Source: Streptomyces sp. CHD11 (GTDB lineage: Bacteria > Actinomycetota > Actinomycetes > Streptomycetales > Streptomycetaceae). Taken from it: a stretch of 64,000 nucleotides of DNA. The position numbers were made by a program, and so were the translations under genes. How positions within the stretch are numbered: the stretch's first letter is position 1; each line of letters starts with the position of its first letter. The notes beneath the pieces were generated by a model. The model had not been told where the DNA came from. It saw nothing but the letters and a program-made list of their open reading frames with translations, and did no database searches. Below, one piece after another: positions 43,860 to 53,156 of this stretch. The stretch is from contig NZ_JABTTS010000030.1 in assembly GCF_018638295.1 (NCBI RefSeq), positions 17,336 to 81,335 on the forward strand, in the 5' to 3' direction.

Positions 43860-44525
43860 ATGGCCGACACCGAAGCCCTGCGTGCCCGATTCGCCCGCGC
43901 CCTGGAAGGAGCCCGCGGGCCCGGGGGGACCGGTCCCGACCCGGCGCCGTACGCCGACGACCTGCTCGGGCGCTGGCAGGAGCCGCAGCGGCGCTACCAC
44001 ACGCTGACCCACCTCACGGCGGTCCTCGACCACGTCGACGAGCTGGCGGACCACGCGCGGGACCCGGACGCCGTCCGGCTGGCCGCCTGGTTCCACGACG
44101 CCGTGTACCTGCCGGACCGGTCCGAGAACGAGGAGCGTTCGGCCCGGCTCGCCGAGCGGGCCCTGCCCGAGGCCGGGGTGCCGGCCGGGAGGACCGCCGA
44201 GGTGGCGCGGCTGGTCCGGCTCACCGTCACGCACGATCCGGCGGGCGACGACCGCGACGGCCAGGTGCTGTGCGACGCCGACCTGGCGATCCTCGCCGCG
44301 CCGCCGTCGTCGTACGCCGCCTACACCGCCGCCGTCCGCGAGGAGTACTCCTTCGTGCCGAACGACGCCTTCCGGGCGGGCCGGGCGGACGTACTGCGGC
44401 AGCTCCTCGCCCTGCCCCGGCTGTTCCGTACGCCCCACGGGCAGGAGCGCTGGGAGGCCACCGCCCGCTACAACCTGCGGGGCGAGCTGGAAATGCTGTC
44501 GACCCCGGCGGCACCGCCCGCCTAG
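43860..44525 (+). CDS. HD-domain metal-dependent phosphohydrolase-like protein
   Basis: 221 aa. HD superfamily pattern: RYHTLTHL near residue 45, the HD pair in WFHDAVY near 78, a second His in TVTHDP and the final Asp in LCDADLAIL. This matches the family of predicted HD phosphohydrolases widespread in bacteria, whose substrate (nucleotide or similar) is not known. It is followed after 10 bases by the MDMPI-GNAT gene and probably cotranscribed. Confidence 0.82.
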   Translation: MADTEALRARFARALEGARGPGGTGPDPAPYADDLLGRWQEPQRRYHTLTHLTAVLDHVDELADHARDPDAVRLAAWFHDAVYLPDRSENEERSARLAERALPEAGVPAGRTAEVARLVRLTVTHDPAGDDRDGQVLCDADLAILAAPPSSYAAYTAAVREEYSFVPNDAFRAGRADVLRQLLALPRLFRTPHGQERWEATARYNLRGELEMLSTPAAPPA

Positions 44526-44535
44526 CCTGCCCCGC

Positions 44536-45621
44536 ATGCGTGCTGTGGGAGCGGAACAGGTGGAGGAGGCCGTCGCGCACTGCGTGGCGGCGCTGGGGCC
44601 GGTCACCGACCGGGACTGGAGGAAGGCGGCGGCCGGGCGGCTGGAGTGGAGCTGCCGGGAGACGGCGGCGCACATCGCGAGCGATCTGGTCGCGTACGCG
44701 GGACAGCTCGCCGGCCGGGCGCAGGACGCGTACGTGCCCTTCGAGATCACCCTCGACGGCAGCGAGGACGGACTGGACCCGGCCGACAACGAGGGCACCC
44801 TCCAGGCGATCAGCACCACCGGCGCTCTGCTCGCGGCCGCGATCCGCACCACCCCGCGTGCGGTCCGCGCCTTCCACCCGTACCCCTTCCGGCACGCGAA
44901 CCGCGAGGGTTTCGCCGCGATGGGCGTGGCCGAGGTGCTGCTGCACACGCACGACGTCGCCGAGGGGCTGGGCGCCGGCTACGAGCCGCCCGCCGAGCTG
45001 GCCTCCTTCGTCCTGACCCGGCTCTTCCCGCGGGTGCGGCCCGGCCCGACGCCGTGGGAGACCCTGCTGTGGGCGACCGGACGCGGTGACCTGCCGGGCC
45101 GGGAACCCGTCACCGGATGGCGGTGGAGCAACAACCCGGTGCTCCGGTCGGAGCGCCTGACCATGGAGGGCGTCACCCCGGCGACCGCCGCCGGCCTCTC
45201 CCTGGCGGGGGACGGCGGCTACGAGTGGGTCGGCGGGAGCGCCGCCGACGGCACGCGCGAGGGCGCGGGGATGATGGTGAAGCAGTACGGGGAGGGCGTG
45301 TTCCACCCCGAGTGGGGCATGTACGTGCTGGTCCGCCGGGAGGACGACCGCGCGGTGGGCGCGATGGGCTTCCACACCGTCCCCGACGCGGACGGCCGGG
45401 TCGAGATCGGCTACGACCTCGTCGTGGGCGCCCGCGGCCACGGTTACGCCACCGAGGCGCTGCGCGCCCTGTCGGCCTGGGCACTGGAGCAGGACGGCGT
45501 ACGGACCGTGGCCGCCGTCGTCGGCCACGGGAACGTGCCCTCGCAGAAGGTCGTCGCGCGGGCCGGCTTCACCCGGGTCTGTGAGGACGTGAGACAGATC
45601 TCCTACGAACTGCGCGGCTGA
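44536..45621 (+). CDS. Fusion of MDMPI-like domain and GNAT acetyltransferase
   Basis: 361 aa. Residues about 5-215 form an MDMPI/DinB-like bundle with metal-ligand candidates in TAAHIASD and LLHTHDVAEG. Residues about 220-361 form a GNAT N-acetyltransferase: VEIGYDLV, then ARGHGYATEAL as the acetyl-CoA pyrophosphate loop (R/Q-x-x-G-x-G/A type), and a final NVPSQKVVARAGF. The combination suggests acetylation of a thiol or amine handled by the first domain, but no substrate is known. Same strand and 10 bases after the HD gene. Confidence 0.8.
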   Translation: MRAVGAEQVEEAVAHCVAALGPVTDRDWRKAAAGRLEWSCRETAAHIASDLVAYAGQLAGRAQDAYVPFEITLDGSEDGLDPADNEGTLQAISTTGALLAAAIRTTPRAVRAFHPYPFRHANREGFAAMGVAEVLLHTHDVAEGLGAGYEPPAELASFVLTRLFPRVRPGPTPWETLLWATGRGDLPGREPVTGWRWSNNPVLRSERLTMEGVTPATAAGLSLAGDGGYEWVGGSAADGTREGAGMMVKQYGEGVFHPEWGMYVLVRREDDRAVGAMGFHTVPDADGRVEIGYDLVVGARGHGYATEALRALSAWALEQDGVRTVAAVVGHGNVPSQKVVARAGFTRVCEDVRQISYELRG

Positions 45622-45881
45622 GCCGCCCCCTTGCGCCGCCGCAGTCCCGCACCGTGCAGCAGCCGCACCACCTCGCGGCTGCTGACCTCGAGCGCCCCGG
45701 CGCGGACCGCGTCCGGGTACCGGTACTGGGGGATGTCGTAGTGGTCGCGCTCGAAGGCCCGGCGGGGCACGCCCAGGCGGTCGGCGAAGGTGTGCAGTTC
45801 GGCGTAGGAGACATCGCTGACGAGGTGGGACCAGAGCCGGCCGTGGCCCGGCCAGGTGGGCGGGTCGATGTACACGGTCAC
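45603..45881 (-). CDS. DUF4031 domain protein
   Basis: 92 aa from the GTG at 45881 (MTVYIDPPTWPGHG). The start TVYIDPPxWPxHGRLWSHL with YDIPxxRY is the hallmark of the small DUF4031 family. It ends in a basic tail. Function unknown. Its start overlaps the stop of the upstream gene (GTGA), so the two are translated together. Convergent and overlapping by 19 bases with the GNAT fusion gene. Confidence 0.85.
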   Translation of the reverse strand: MTVYIDPPTWPGHGRLWSHLVSDVSYAELHTFADRLGVPRRAFERDHYDIPQYRYPDAVRAGALEVSSREVVRLLHGAGLRRRKGAAQPRSS

Positions 45882-46318
45882 GAGGACGCCGCTCCGCCCA
45901 GGCCGCCGACCGCCGCGACCTTCACTCCCGCCTTGTGGCACACCCAGTGCGGGTCGGGGCCGAGTTCCGGCTCCACCTCCAGCGCGTGCGGGTCACCGGC
46001 GGGACACACCGGGCAGAGCGGCCAGCGGCCGTACCGCTCCAGCAGGGCGTCCTGGACGTCCTGGGCGACCAGTCCGGCGAGGAATCCGGCGCCGTCCGGC
46101 CACTGCTCGACCCACCAGCGCCGGTGCGTCACGGAGTCCTCGACCAGGGACACCACGTCCGCCTCGGCGACCTCGCGCGCGACCAGATCGGCGAGCACGA
46201 GGGCGCGCGCCGCGTGCAGCGCCTGTTCGAGGGGGCCGATCGGGTGGCGGCCGGGTTCGCCGGGTTCCCCGGGCACGCCGGGTCCGCCTGGGGGATGCTG
46301 GGGGTCCATGCCGTCCAT
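45878..46318 (-). CDS. Hypothetical protein with Cys-rich C-terminal motif
   Basis: 146 aa from the ATG at 46318; a second ATG three codons later is possible. A Pro/Gly-rich N-terminus is followed by a helical segment (LEQALHAARALVLADLVAREVAEADVV is in residues 27-60). The C-terminus has LCPVCPAGDPH and a later HWVCHKAG, a CxxC...C...H arrangement that could bind zinc. The family is unknown to me. It is upstream of and coupled to the DUF4031 gene. Confidence 0.65.
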   Translation of the reverse strand: MDGMDPQHPPGGPGVPGEPGEPGRHPIGPLEQALHAARALVLADLVAREVAEADVVSLVEDSVTHRRWWVEQWPDGAGFLAGLVAQDVQDALLERYGRWPLCPVCPAGDPHALEVEPELGPDPHWVCHKAGVKVAAVGGLGGAASS

Positions 46319-46337
46319 GCCCCTATTGTGCGCACTC

Positions 46338-46367
46338 TTGACCGCGATGCCGGAACGAAAATATCTT
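46338..46367 (+). promoter_or_regulatory. Promoter of the RpiR regulator gene, leaderless
   Basis: TTGACC (46338-46343) and TATCTT (46362-46367), 18-base spacer. The predicted start is at or one base before the GTG at 46375, so the message would lack a leader. The -10 box lies within the inverted repeat GAAA-ATATC-TTTC (46357-46369), a possible operator for the regulator itself. Confidence 0.6.
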
Positions 46368-46374
46368 TCATCAT

Positions 46375-47322
46375 GTGACCGATGAAGTGAAGGAAATTTT
46401 CGGGGGCGGTCCGGGCCCCGCTCCCGCGCCGCCTCCGCCGCCCGCACCCGCCGCCCTCGCCGCCAAGGTGCGCACGCTGGCCCCGTCGATGACCCGCTCC
46501 ATGCAGCGGGTCGCCGAGGCCGTCGCCGACGACCCGGCGGGCTGCGCGGCCCTCACGGTCACCGGGCTCGCCGGACTCACCGGCACCAGTGAGGCCACCG
46601 TCGTGCGCACCGCGCGGCTGCTCGGCTACCCCGGCTACCGCGATCTGCGCCTGGCCCTGGCCGGGCTCGCCGCCCAGCAGCAGTCCGGGCGGGCACCCGC
46701 CATCACCACGGACATCGCGGTGGACGACCCCATAGCCGACGTGGTGGCCAAGCTCGCCTACGACGAGCAGCAGACCCTCGCCGACACCGCGGCCGGCCTG
46801 GACACCACGCAGCTCACCGCCGCCGTGTCCGCCCTGGCCGGCGCCCGCCGCACGGATGTGTACGGCGTCGGCGCGTCGGGGCTCGTCGCCCAGGACCTCA
46901 CCCAGAAACTGCTGCGCATAGGCCTGCTGGCGCACGCCCACAGCGATCCGCACCTCGCCGTCACCAACGCGGTGCAGCTGCGCCCGGGGGACGTGGCCAT
47001 CGCCATCACCCACTCCGGGTCGACCGGGGACGTCATCGAGCCGCTCCGGGTGGCCTTCGAGCGCGGGGCGACGACGGTCGCGGTCACCGGCCGCCCGGAC
47101 AGCCCCGTCACGCAGTACGCCGACCACATCCTGACCACCTCCACCGCCCGCGAGAGCGAGCTCCGCCCGGCCGCGATGTCCTCCCGGACGGGGCAGCTCC
47201 TGGTGGTGGACTGCCTGTTCGTGGGCGTCGCCCAGCGGACGTACGAAGCGGCGGCGCCCGCGCTGGCCGCTTCCTACGAAGCGTTGGCGCATCGGCACCG
47301 GTCGGTGCGCAGAGCGCCGTGA
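46375..47322 (+). CDS. MurR/RpiR family transcriptional regulator
   Basis: 315 aa, GTG start probably leaderless. A short Pro-rich N-terminus (residues 10-27), an RpiR helix-turn-helix domain (about 30-105; GLTGTSEATVVRTARLLGYPGY is the recognition region) and a SIS phosphosugar-binding domain (about 135-265; GVGASG and THSGSTGD). The next gene on the strand is murQ, so the likely ligand is MurNAc-6-P or a related amino-sugar phosphate. AT-rich inverted repeats around the start suggest autoregulation. Confidence 0.88.
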   Translation: MTDEVKEIFGGGPGPAPAPPPPPAPAALAAKVRTLAPSMTRSMQRVAEAVADDPAGCAALTVTGLAGLTGTSEATVVRTARLLGYPGYRDLRLALAGLAAQQQSGRAPAITTDIAVDDPIADVVAKLAYDEQQTLADTAAGLDTTQLTAAVSALAGARRTDVYGVGASGLVAQDLTQKLLRIGLLAHAHSDPHLAVTNAVQLRPGDVAIAITHSGSTGDVIEPLRVAFERGATTVAVTGRPDSPVTQYADHILTTSTARESELRPAAMSSRTGQLLVVDCLFVGVAQRTYEAAAPALAASYEALAHRHRSVRRAP

Positions 47323-47425
47323 CGGCGGGTGGTCGTTGTCGGCCGCGGGTGGTCCCGTGGTCGATCGCGCAGTTCCCCGCGCCCCTGAGGCAGGCCGCCC
47401 AACCCTGAGCCGGAAAGACACCGCC
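47323..47425. repeat. Second type of dispersed Streptomyces intergenic repeat
   Basis: The gap between the regulator and murQ contains CGCGCAGTTCCCCGCGCCCC flanked by GTGGTCG-type sequence, a short element that I recall occurring many times in Streptomyces intergenic regions. It may have inserted between two formerly closer genes. Confidence 0.5.
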
Positions 47426-48361
47426 ATGACTTCTACCTCTCACAACCGCGACCTCCGCTCCCAGCTGGAGACGCTGACCACCGAGGCACACCGGCCGGAG
47501 CTGGCCGGCGTCGACCGGTTGCCCACGCTCGAGATCGCCCGGCTGATGAACCGGGAGGACGCCTCGGTGGCCGGCGCCGTGGCCGAGCGGCTGCCGCAGA
47601 TCGCCGGCGCGATCGACGCCGTCGCCGAGCGGATGGCCCGCGGCGGGCGGCTGATCTACGCGGGCGCGGGCACCGCCGGACGGCTGGGCGTACTGGACGC
47701 CTCCGAGTGCCCGCCGACGTTCAACACCGACCCGGCGCGGGTCGTCGGCCTGATCGCGGGCGGCCCGGGGGCCGTGGTCACCTCGGTGGAGGGTGCCGAG
47801 GACTCCCCCGAGCTGGCCGAGTCCGACCTGGCCGCGCTGGGGCTGACCGCCGACGACACGGTGGTCGGGATCTCCGCCTCCGGCCGCACCCCGTACCCGA
47901 TCGGCGCCGTCGCGTACGCCCGCGCCCGCGGTGCCCTCACCGTCGGCCTTGCCTGCAACCGGGGCAGCGCGCTGGCGGCCGTGGCCGAGCACGGCATCGA
48001 GGTCGTCGTGGGCCCGGAGTTCCTCACCGGCTCCACCCGCCTCAAGGCCGGCACGGCCCAGAAGCTCGTCCTCAACATGCTGTCGACGATCACGATGATC
48101 CGGCTGGGCAAGACGTACGGGAACTGGATGGTCGACGTCCGGGCCTCGAACGAGAAGCTGCGTGCCCGCTCCCGCCGTATCGTCGCCCAGGTGACGGGAG
48201 CGGACGACGACGCCGTCGAGCGTGCGCTGGCCGCCACCGACGGCGAGGTCAAGAACGCGATCCTGGTCCTGCTGACCGGCGTGGACGGCCCCACCGCCGC
48301 CCGTCTCCTCTCGGAGTCCGCCGGTCATCTGCGCGCCGCACTGGCCGCGGCGGCGGACTGA
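47426..48361 (+). CDS. murQ: N-acetylmuramic acid 6-phosphate etherase
   Basis: 311 aa from the ATG at 47426. Cleaves the lactyl ether of MurNAc-6-P to give GlcNAc-6-P and lactate during peptidoglycan recycling. SIS-domain enzyme with the signature GAGTAGRLG...DASECPPTF at about residues 75-95 and the second phosphate-binding loop ISASGRTPYPIGA near 150. Length typical. It follows the RpiR regulator on the same strand; the product feeds NagA, encoded 14 kb downstream. Confidence 0.96.
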   Translation: MTSTSHNRDLRSQLETLTTEAHRPELAGVDRLPTLEIARLMNREDASVAGAVAERLPQIAGAIDAVAERMARGGRLIYAGAGTAGRLGVLDASECPPTFNTDPARVVGLIAGGPGAVVTSVEGAEDSPELAESDLAALGLTADDTVVGISASGRTPYPIGAVAYARARGALTVGLACNRGSALAAVAEHGIEVVVGPEFLTGSTRLKAGTAQKLVLNMLSTITMIRLGKTYGNWMVDVRASNEKLRARSRRIVAQVTGADDDAVERALAATDGEVKNAILVLLTGVDGPTAARLLSESAGHLRAALAAAAD

Positions 48362-48414
48362 CGCCCGAGCCACGGGGAGGGATACTGGACCCTTCCCCCA
48401 CCTGGAGCCCCACC

Positions 48415-48984
48415 ATGAACCACGCGCAGCTCACCGCACTGGGCCGAGCCCTGCGTGTCCTCGGGGAGCACGGCGAGGCGCTCTCCGCCGACACCCCGGA
48501 CGGCCGGCTGCACGAAGTGAAGGACGATCTGCGGCGGGCCCTGGACCTGCTGGAGGAGACCGTCACCACGGCCGTGCCCAGCACGCGCTGCGCCGAGCAT
48601 CCCACGGGGCCCGTCGACAAGAGCGCCCCCGACCTGTGCCTGCTGTGCGAGACCCGGCGCCGCACCGCCCGCCGCTCCGAGTTCAACGGCCCCGCGCCGC
48701 ACGCCCCGCCCGTCGAGCCCGCGCAGTCCCGGTACGGGGTGCGCGGCGACCGGCCGCAGCCCCAGCAGCGCTGGCTGCCGGAGCTGTGGAACGGACAGAC
48801 GTGGCAGCTCTGCGGCACCCCGCGCCGGGACCGCCGCGAGGCCGAACTGTTCATCGCGGCCGAGCGACGCGGCCCCCGCCCCGCCATGGCCTACCGCCTC
48901 GTGCACGAGTTCACCGACTACGAGGTACTGCGTGTGTGGGGCACCCCGGTCCGAATCGACATCGAACCCATGGGCAACCTCTGA
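48415..48984 (+). CDS. Conserved hypothetical protein with Cys cluster
   Basis: 189 aa from the ATG at 48415 with GGAG eight bases upstream. N-terminal helical part (1-50), then CAEHP...CLLCETRRR (residues about 62-85), which could bind a metal, and a C-terminal part with QRWLPELWNGQTWQLCG and RDRREAELFIAAERR. I do not recognise the family. Follows murQ by 53 bases. Confidence 0.65.
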   Translation: MNHAQLTALGRALRVLGEHGEALSADTPDGRLHEVKDDLRRALDLLEETVTTAVPSTRCAEHPTGPVDKSAPDLCLLCETRRRTARRSEFNGPAPHAPPVEPAQSRYGVRGDRPQPQQRWLPELWNGQTWQLCGTPRRDRREAELFIAAERRGPRPAMAYRLVHEFTDYEVLRVWGTPVRIDIEPMGNL

Positions 48985-49012
48985 CGCCCCCCGGGACGCG
49001 GAGAACTGCGCA

Positions 49013-49125
49013 AACGGGGGTCCGGGGGCAGCGCCCCCGGGGACGGGAAGGGAAGGGGCGGCGGGGGCGACCCCCCCCCCCCCCCCCCCCCCCGGGACGG
49101 GAAGGGAAGGGGCGGCGGGGGCGAC
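49013..49125. repeat. Dispersed intergenic repeat, copy 2, internally duplicated around a C homopolymer
   Basis: A 31-base block GGGACGGGAAGGGAAGGGGC... occurs at 49040-49070 and identically at 49094-49124. Between them is a run of 23 C residues (49071-49093). The block belongs to the same repeat family as 30375-30470 and 58896-58985. The run length is unreliable in any sequencing technology. Confidence 0.85.
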
Positions 49126-49247
49126 ACCCGACCCGCACCACCCCCACCCCCACCCAGCCGCACCCCGCACCCCGCACCCCGCACGACAGACGGCCACCGC
49201 CCCGGACCCACCCGGGACAGCGGCCGCACGCCTGCCGATGTACCCGG

Positions 49248-50720
49248 CTACGCCTTCACGGTCTCCGGCACCCGCCCGCCGGCGACGGCATCCTCCGCGC
49301 CGCCCGCCGCCGCCCGCGGAATGAACGCGGCGATGACGAACCCCAGCAGCGCCGCCCCGGCCCCGAGCGCCAGCACCGTCCGGAACGCGTCCTCGGACGG
49401 CAGCGCGAACCCGCCGAACTCCGTGGTCATCTGCGCCAGCACCACACCGGCGACAGCGCTCGCGACGGACGTACCGATGGACCGCATCAGGGTGTTGAGG
49501 GCGTTGGCGGCACCCGTCTCGGAGGCGGGCACCGCACCCATGATCAGCGTGGGCATCGCGCCGTAGCAGAAGCCGATACCGGCGCCGATGACGCAGGACG
49601 CCAGCACGAAGTGCCAGACCTCGGCCATCAGCAGGACGTTCAGGCCGTAGCCGGCGGCCACGATCAGCGCACCGGTCATCAGCGTCACCTTCGGCCCCTT
49701 GGCGCGCGAGACGAGCGCGGAGACCGGGGCCAGCGCCATCATCACCAGGCCGGACGGCGCCATGACCAGTCCGGCCGCCAGCAGCGACTGGCCGAGGCCG
49801 TAACCGGTGGCCTCCGGCAGCTGGAGCACCTGCGGGATGACCAGGGACATCGAGAACATCGCGAAGCCGATGGCGATCGAGGCGAGGTTGGTGATCAGCA
49901 CCTGGGGACGGGCCGTGCTGCGCAGGTCCACCAGCGGCTGGTCACCGCGCAGTTCGAAGAAGCCCCAGGCCACCAGGATGACGACGGCCGCCGCGAACAG
50001 GCCGAGGGTGGTGCCGCTCGTCCAGCCCCAGTCGCCGCCCTTGGAGATCGCCAGCAGCAGGCAGACCAGACCGGCCGCCATACCGACCGCGCCGGCCAGG
50101 TCGAACCGGCCCCCGGTGCGCACCTTCGACTCCGGTACGAGGGCCAGCACCGCGATCAGTGCGACCACGCCCAGCACGGCGGAGGTCCAGAACAGCGCGT
50201 GCCAGTCGAAGTTGTCGGCGATGAGCGCGGAGACGGGCAGGCCGAGGGCGCCGCCGACGCCGAGCGAGGCGCTGATCATCGCGGTGGCCGAGCCCAGCTT
50301 CTCCGCGGGGAGTTCGTCGCGCAGGATGCTGATGCCCAGCGGGATCACCCCGGAGGAGAGACCCTGCAGGGCGCGGCCGACGATCATCGGGACCAGGCTG
50401 TCGCTGAATCCGGCGACCACGGAGCCCACGACCAGCATGAACATGCTGAACAGCAGCATGCGGCGCTTGCCGTACATGTCGCCGAGCCGGCCCATGACCG
50501 GGGTGGCGACGGCGGCGGCGAGCAGGGTGGCGGTGATGGCCCAGGCGGCGTCCGACGCGGAGGCGTTCAGGTACCGCGGCAGCTGCCCCACGATCGGGAT
50601 CACCAGGGTCTGCATCAGTGAGACCACGATGCCGCTGAAGGCGAGCACGGCCACCACGGCCCCTGTCCTGGGCGGCGCGGCGGTGCCGGTCGTGGCGGAT
50701 CGGGCGGGTGCGTCGGACAT
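49248..50720 (-). CDS. MFS drug efflux transporter (DHA2/EmrB-like)
   Basis: 490 aa, about 14 membrane helices, typical of the DHA2 family of proton-driven drug exporters. The motif GRLGDMYGKRRMLL (motif A) lies after helix 2, GRALQGLSSG near residue 118 and GVGGALGLPVSALI (motif C) near 153. GGAGG lies near the start. Probably exports a toxic or self-made compound. No regulator gene is adjacent; direct repeats upstream suggest control by a MarR-type protein encoded elsewhere. Confidence 0.9.
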   Translation of the reverse strand: MSDAPARSATTGTAAPPRTGAVVAVLAFSGIVVSLMQTLVIPIVGQLPRYLNASASDAAWAITATLLAAAVATPVMGRLGDMYGKRRMLLFSMFMLVVGSVVAGFSDSLVPMIVGRALQGLSSGVIPLGISILRDELPAEKLGSATAMISASLGVGGALGLPVSALIADNFDWHALFWTSAVLGVVALIAVLALVPESKVRTGGRFDLAGAVGMAAGLVCLLLAISKGGDWGWTSGTTLGLFAAAVVILVAWGFFELRGDQPLVDLRSTARPQVLITNLASIAIGFAMFSMSLVIPQVLQLPEATGYGLGQSLLAAGLVMAPSGLVMMALAPVSALVSRAKGPKVTLMTGALIVAAGYGLNVLLMAEVWHFVLASCVIGAGIGFCYGAMPTLIMGAVPASETGAANALNTLMRSIGTSVASAVAGVVLAQMTTEFGGFALPSEDAFRTVLALGAGAALLGFVIAAFIPRAAAGGAEDAVAGGRVPETVKA

Positions 50721-50735
50721 GAGGAGGTCTCCGTG

Positions 50736-50791
50736 ATGACTCAGGTCTATTTGACTCAGGCAACTTTATGACGATTGATTGACTTAAGCAA
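50736..50791. promoter_or_regulatory. Direct repeats upstream of the MFS gene, candidate operators
   Basis: TTGACTCAGGCAA (50751-50763) and TTGACTTAAGCAA (50779-50791) share 11 of 13 bases; a shorter copy, TGACTCAGGT, is at 50737-50746. They sit 16-70 bases before the minus-strand ATG at 50720 in locally AT-rich DNA and fit a MarR-type operator. Confidence 0.5.
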
Positions 50792-50870
50792 GTTAAAGTC
50801 GCGCGACCTGCGCATGACGGGAGGATGACGACGCCCCGGCCCGGTCCGCCCTCGGGAGGGCGCCCAACGC

Positions 50871-50913
50871 CCGAGGGCGGCACCCCCGCTCGAAGCAGGG
50901 GTGCCGCCCTCGG
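50871..50913 (-). terminator. groEL terminator hairpin
   Basis: CCGAGGGCGGCACCCC (50871-50886) and GGGGTGCCGCCCTCGG (50898-50913) are perfect 16-bp complements with an 11-nt loop, 33 bases beyond the groEL stop. Confidence 0.85.
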
Positions 50914-50945
50914 TCACGCTACGGACGGATCCGATCCCGAAGGGA

Positions 50946-52568
<1,623 letters not shown>

Positions 52569-52695
52569 GTGAAGTGGTCCCTCCAGGACTGGGGGTGATT
52601 CCTTCGGACCGCGCCCGCGCCCGCGACGGACGGCTCGCCGGCCCTGTGGTTCCTTGCCCCACACGGCCTGCGGGCCTCACCGACCCGGTCCTTCG

Positions 52696-52722
52696 TTGTC
52701 ACTCTCACCATCAGAGTGCTAA
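52696..52722. promoter_or_regulatory. CIRCE element (leader-proximal) of groEL
   Basis: TTGTCACTC, nine bases, GAGTGCTAA. Seven of nine bases in the first half match the consensus. It covers the expected transcription start and early 5' UTR. Confidence 0.75.
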
Positions 52723-52728
52723 CGCCAA

Positions 52729-52757
52729 TGATTAGCACTCGACCCACCCGAGTGCAA
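52729..52757 (-). promoter_or_regulatory. groEL promoter
   Basis: On the minus strand TTGCAC (52757-52752) and TAATCA (52734-52729) with a 17-base spacer. Both boxes are embedded in the distal CIRCE element, so HrcA binding would occlude RNA polymerase. Confidence 0.75.
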
Positions 52758-52758
52758 G
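52732..52758. promoter_or_regulatory. CIRCE element (promoter-overlapping) of groEL
   Basis: TTAGCACTC, nine bases, GAGTGCAAG. It is separated from the other CIRCE by exactly nine bases, so half-sites recur every 18 bases over 63 bp. Confidence 0.88.
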
Positions 52759-52849
52759 GTGCGCCCGCGAAGCGGGCTCGTCGGGGGGTGGTGGTCGGGT
52801 GACGGGTGGGCGCAAGCGCCCATGGGGCACGGACGGGCTCTCAGCCGCG

Positions 52850-52867
52850 CGCGAACACGTGTTCGCG
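52850..52867. promoter_or_regulatory. LexA-box-like 18-bp palindrome
   Basis: CGCGAACACGTGTTCGCG is a perfect palindrome with the core CGAAC-N4-GTTCG of actinobacterial SOS boxes (LexA sites). It lies about 90 bases upstream of the groEL promoter and 20 bases from the cold-shock-gene terminator. Confidence 0.5.
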
Positions 52868-52886
52868 GGCGTCGGCGGGCACGGCG

Positions 52887-52918
52887 AAGGGCCCGTACCC
52901 CGGGAGGTACGGGCCCTT
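52887..52918 (-). terminator. Cold-shock gene terminator
   Basis: AAGGGCCCGTACC (52887-52899) pairs perfectly with GGTACGGGCCCTT (52906-52918), 13 bp, 6-nt loop, 35 bases past the stop of the cold-shock gene. Confidence 0.85.
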
Positions 52919-52952
52919 CGTCAGCAGAAGACGCTGGTGGTTGGCAGCGCGT

Positions 52953-53156
52953 TCAGGCGCTGAGACGAACCATGTCGGCCTGTGGGCCCTTCTGACCCTG
53001 CGAGATCTCGAACTCGACCCGCTGGCCTTCTTCGAGGGTGCGGTAGCCGTCCATCTGAATCGCGCTGTAGTGGACGAAAACATCCGCACCACCGTCGACC
53101 GCGATGAAGCCGTACCCCTTCTCCGCGTTGAACCACTTGACGGTGCCCTGAGCCAT
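52953..53156 (-). CDS. Cold-shock protein (CspA family)
   Basis: 67 aa from the ATG at 53156 with GGGGAG upstream. Five-stranded OB-fold nucleic acid chaperone: RNP1-type KGYGFI at residues 13-18 and RNP2-type VFVHYS at 26-31. It binds single-stranded RNA and DNA. Resembles the ScoF/CspA proteins of Streptomyces. Its upstream region suggests a 5' UTR of roughly 100 bases. Confidence 0.95.
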   Translation of the reverse strand: MAQGTVKWFNAEKGYGFIAVDGGADVFVHYSAIQMDGYRTLEEGQRVEFEISQGQKGPQADMVRLSA

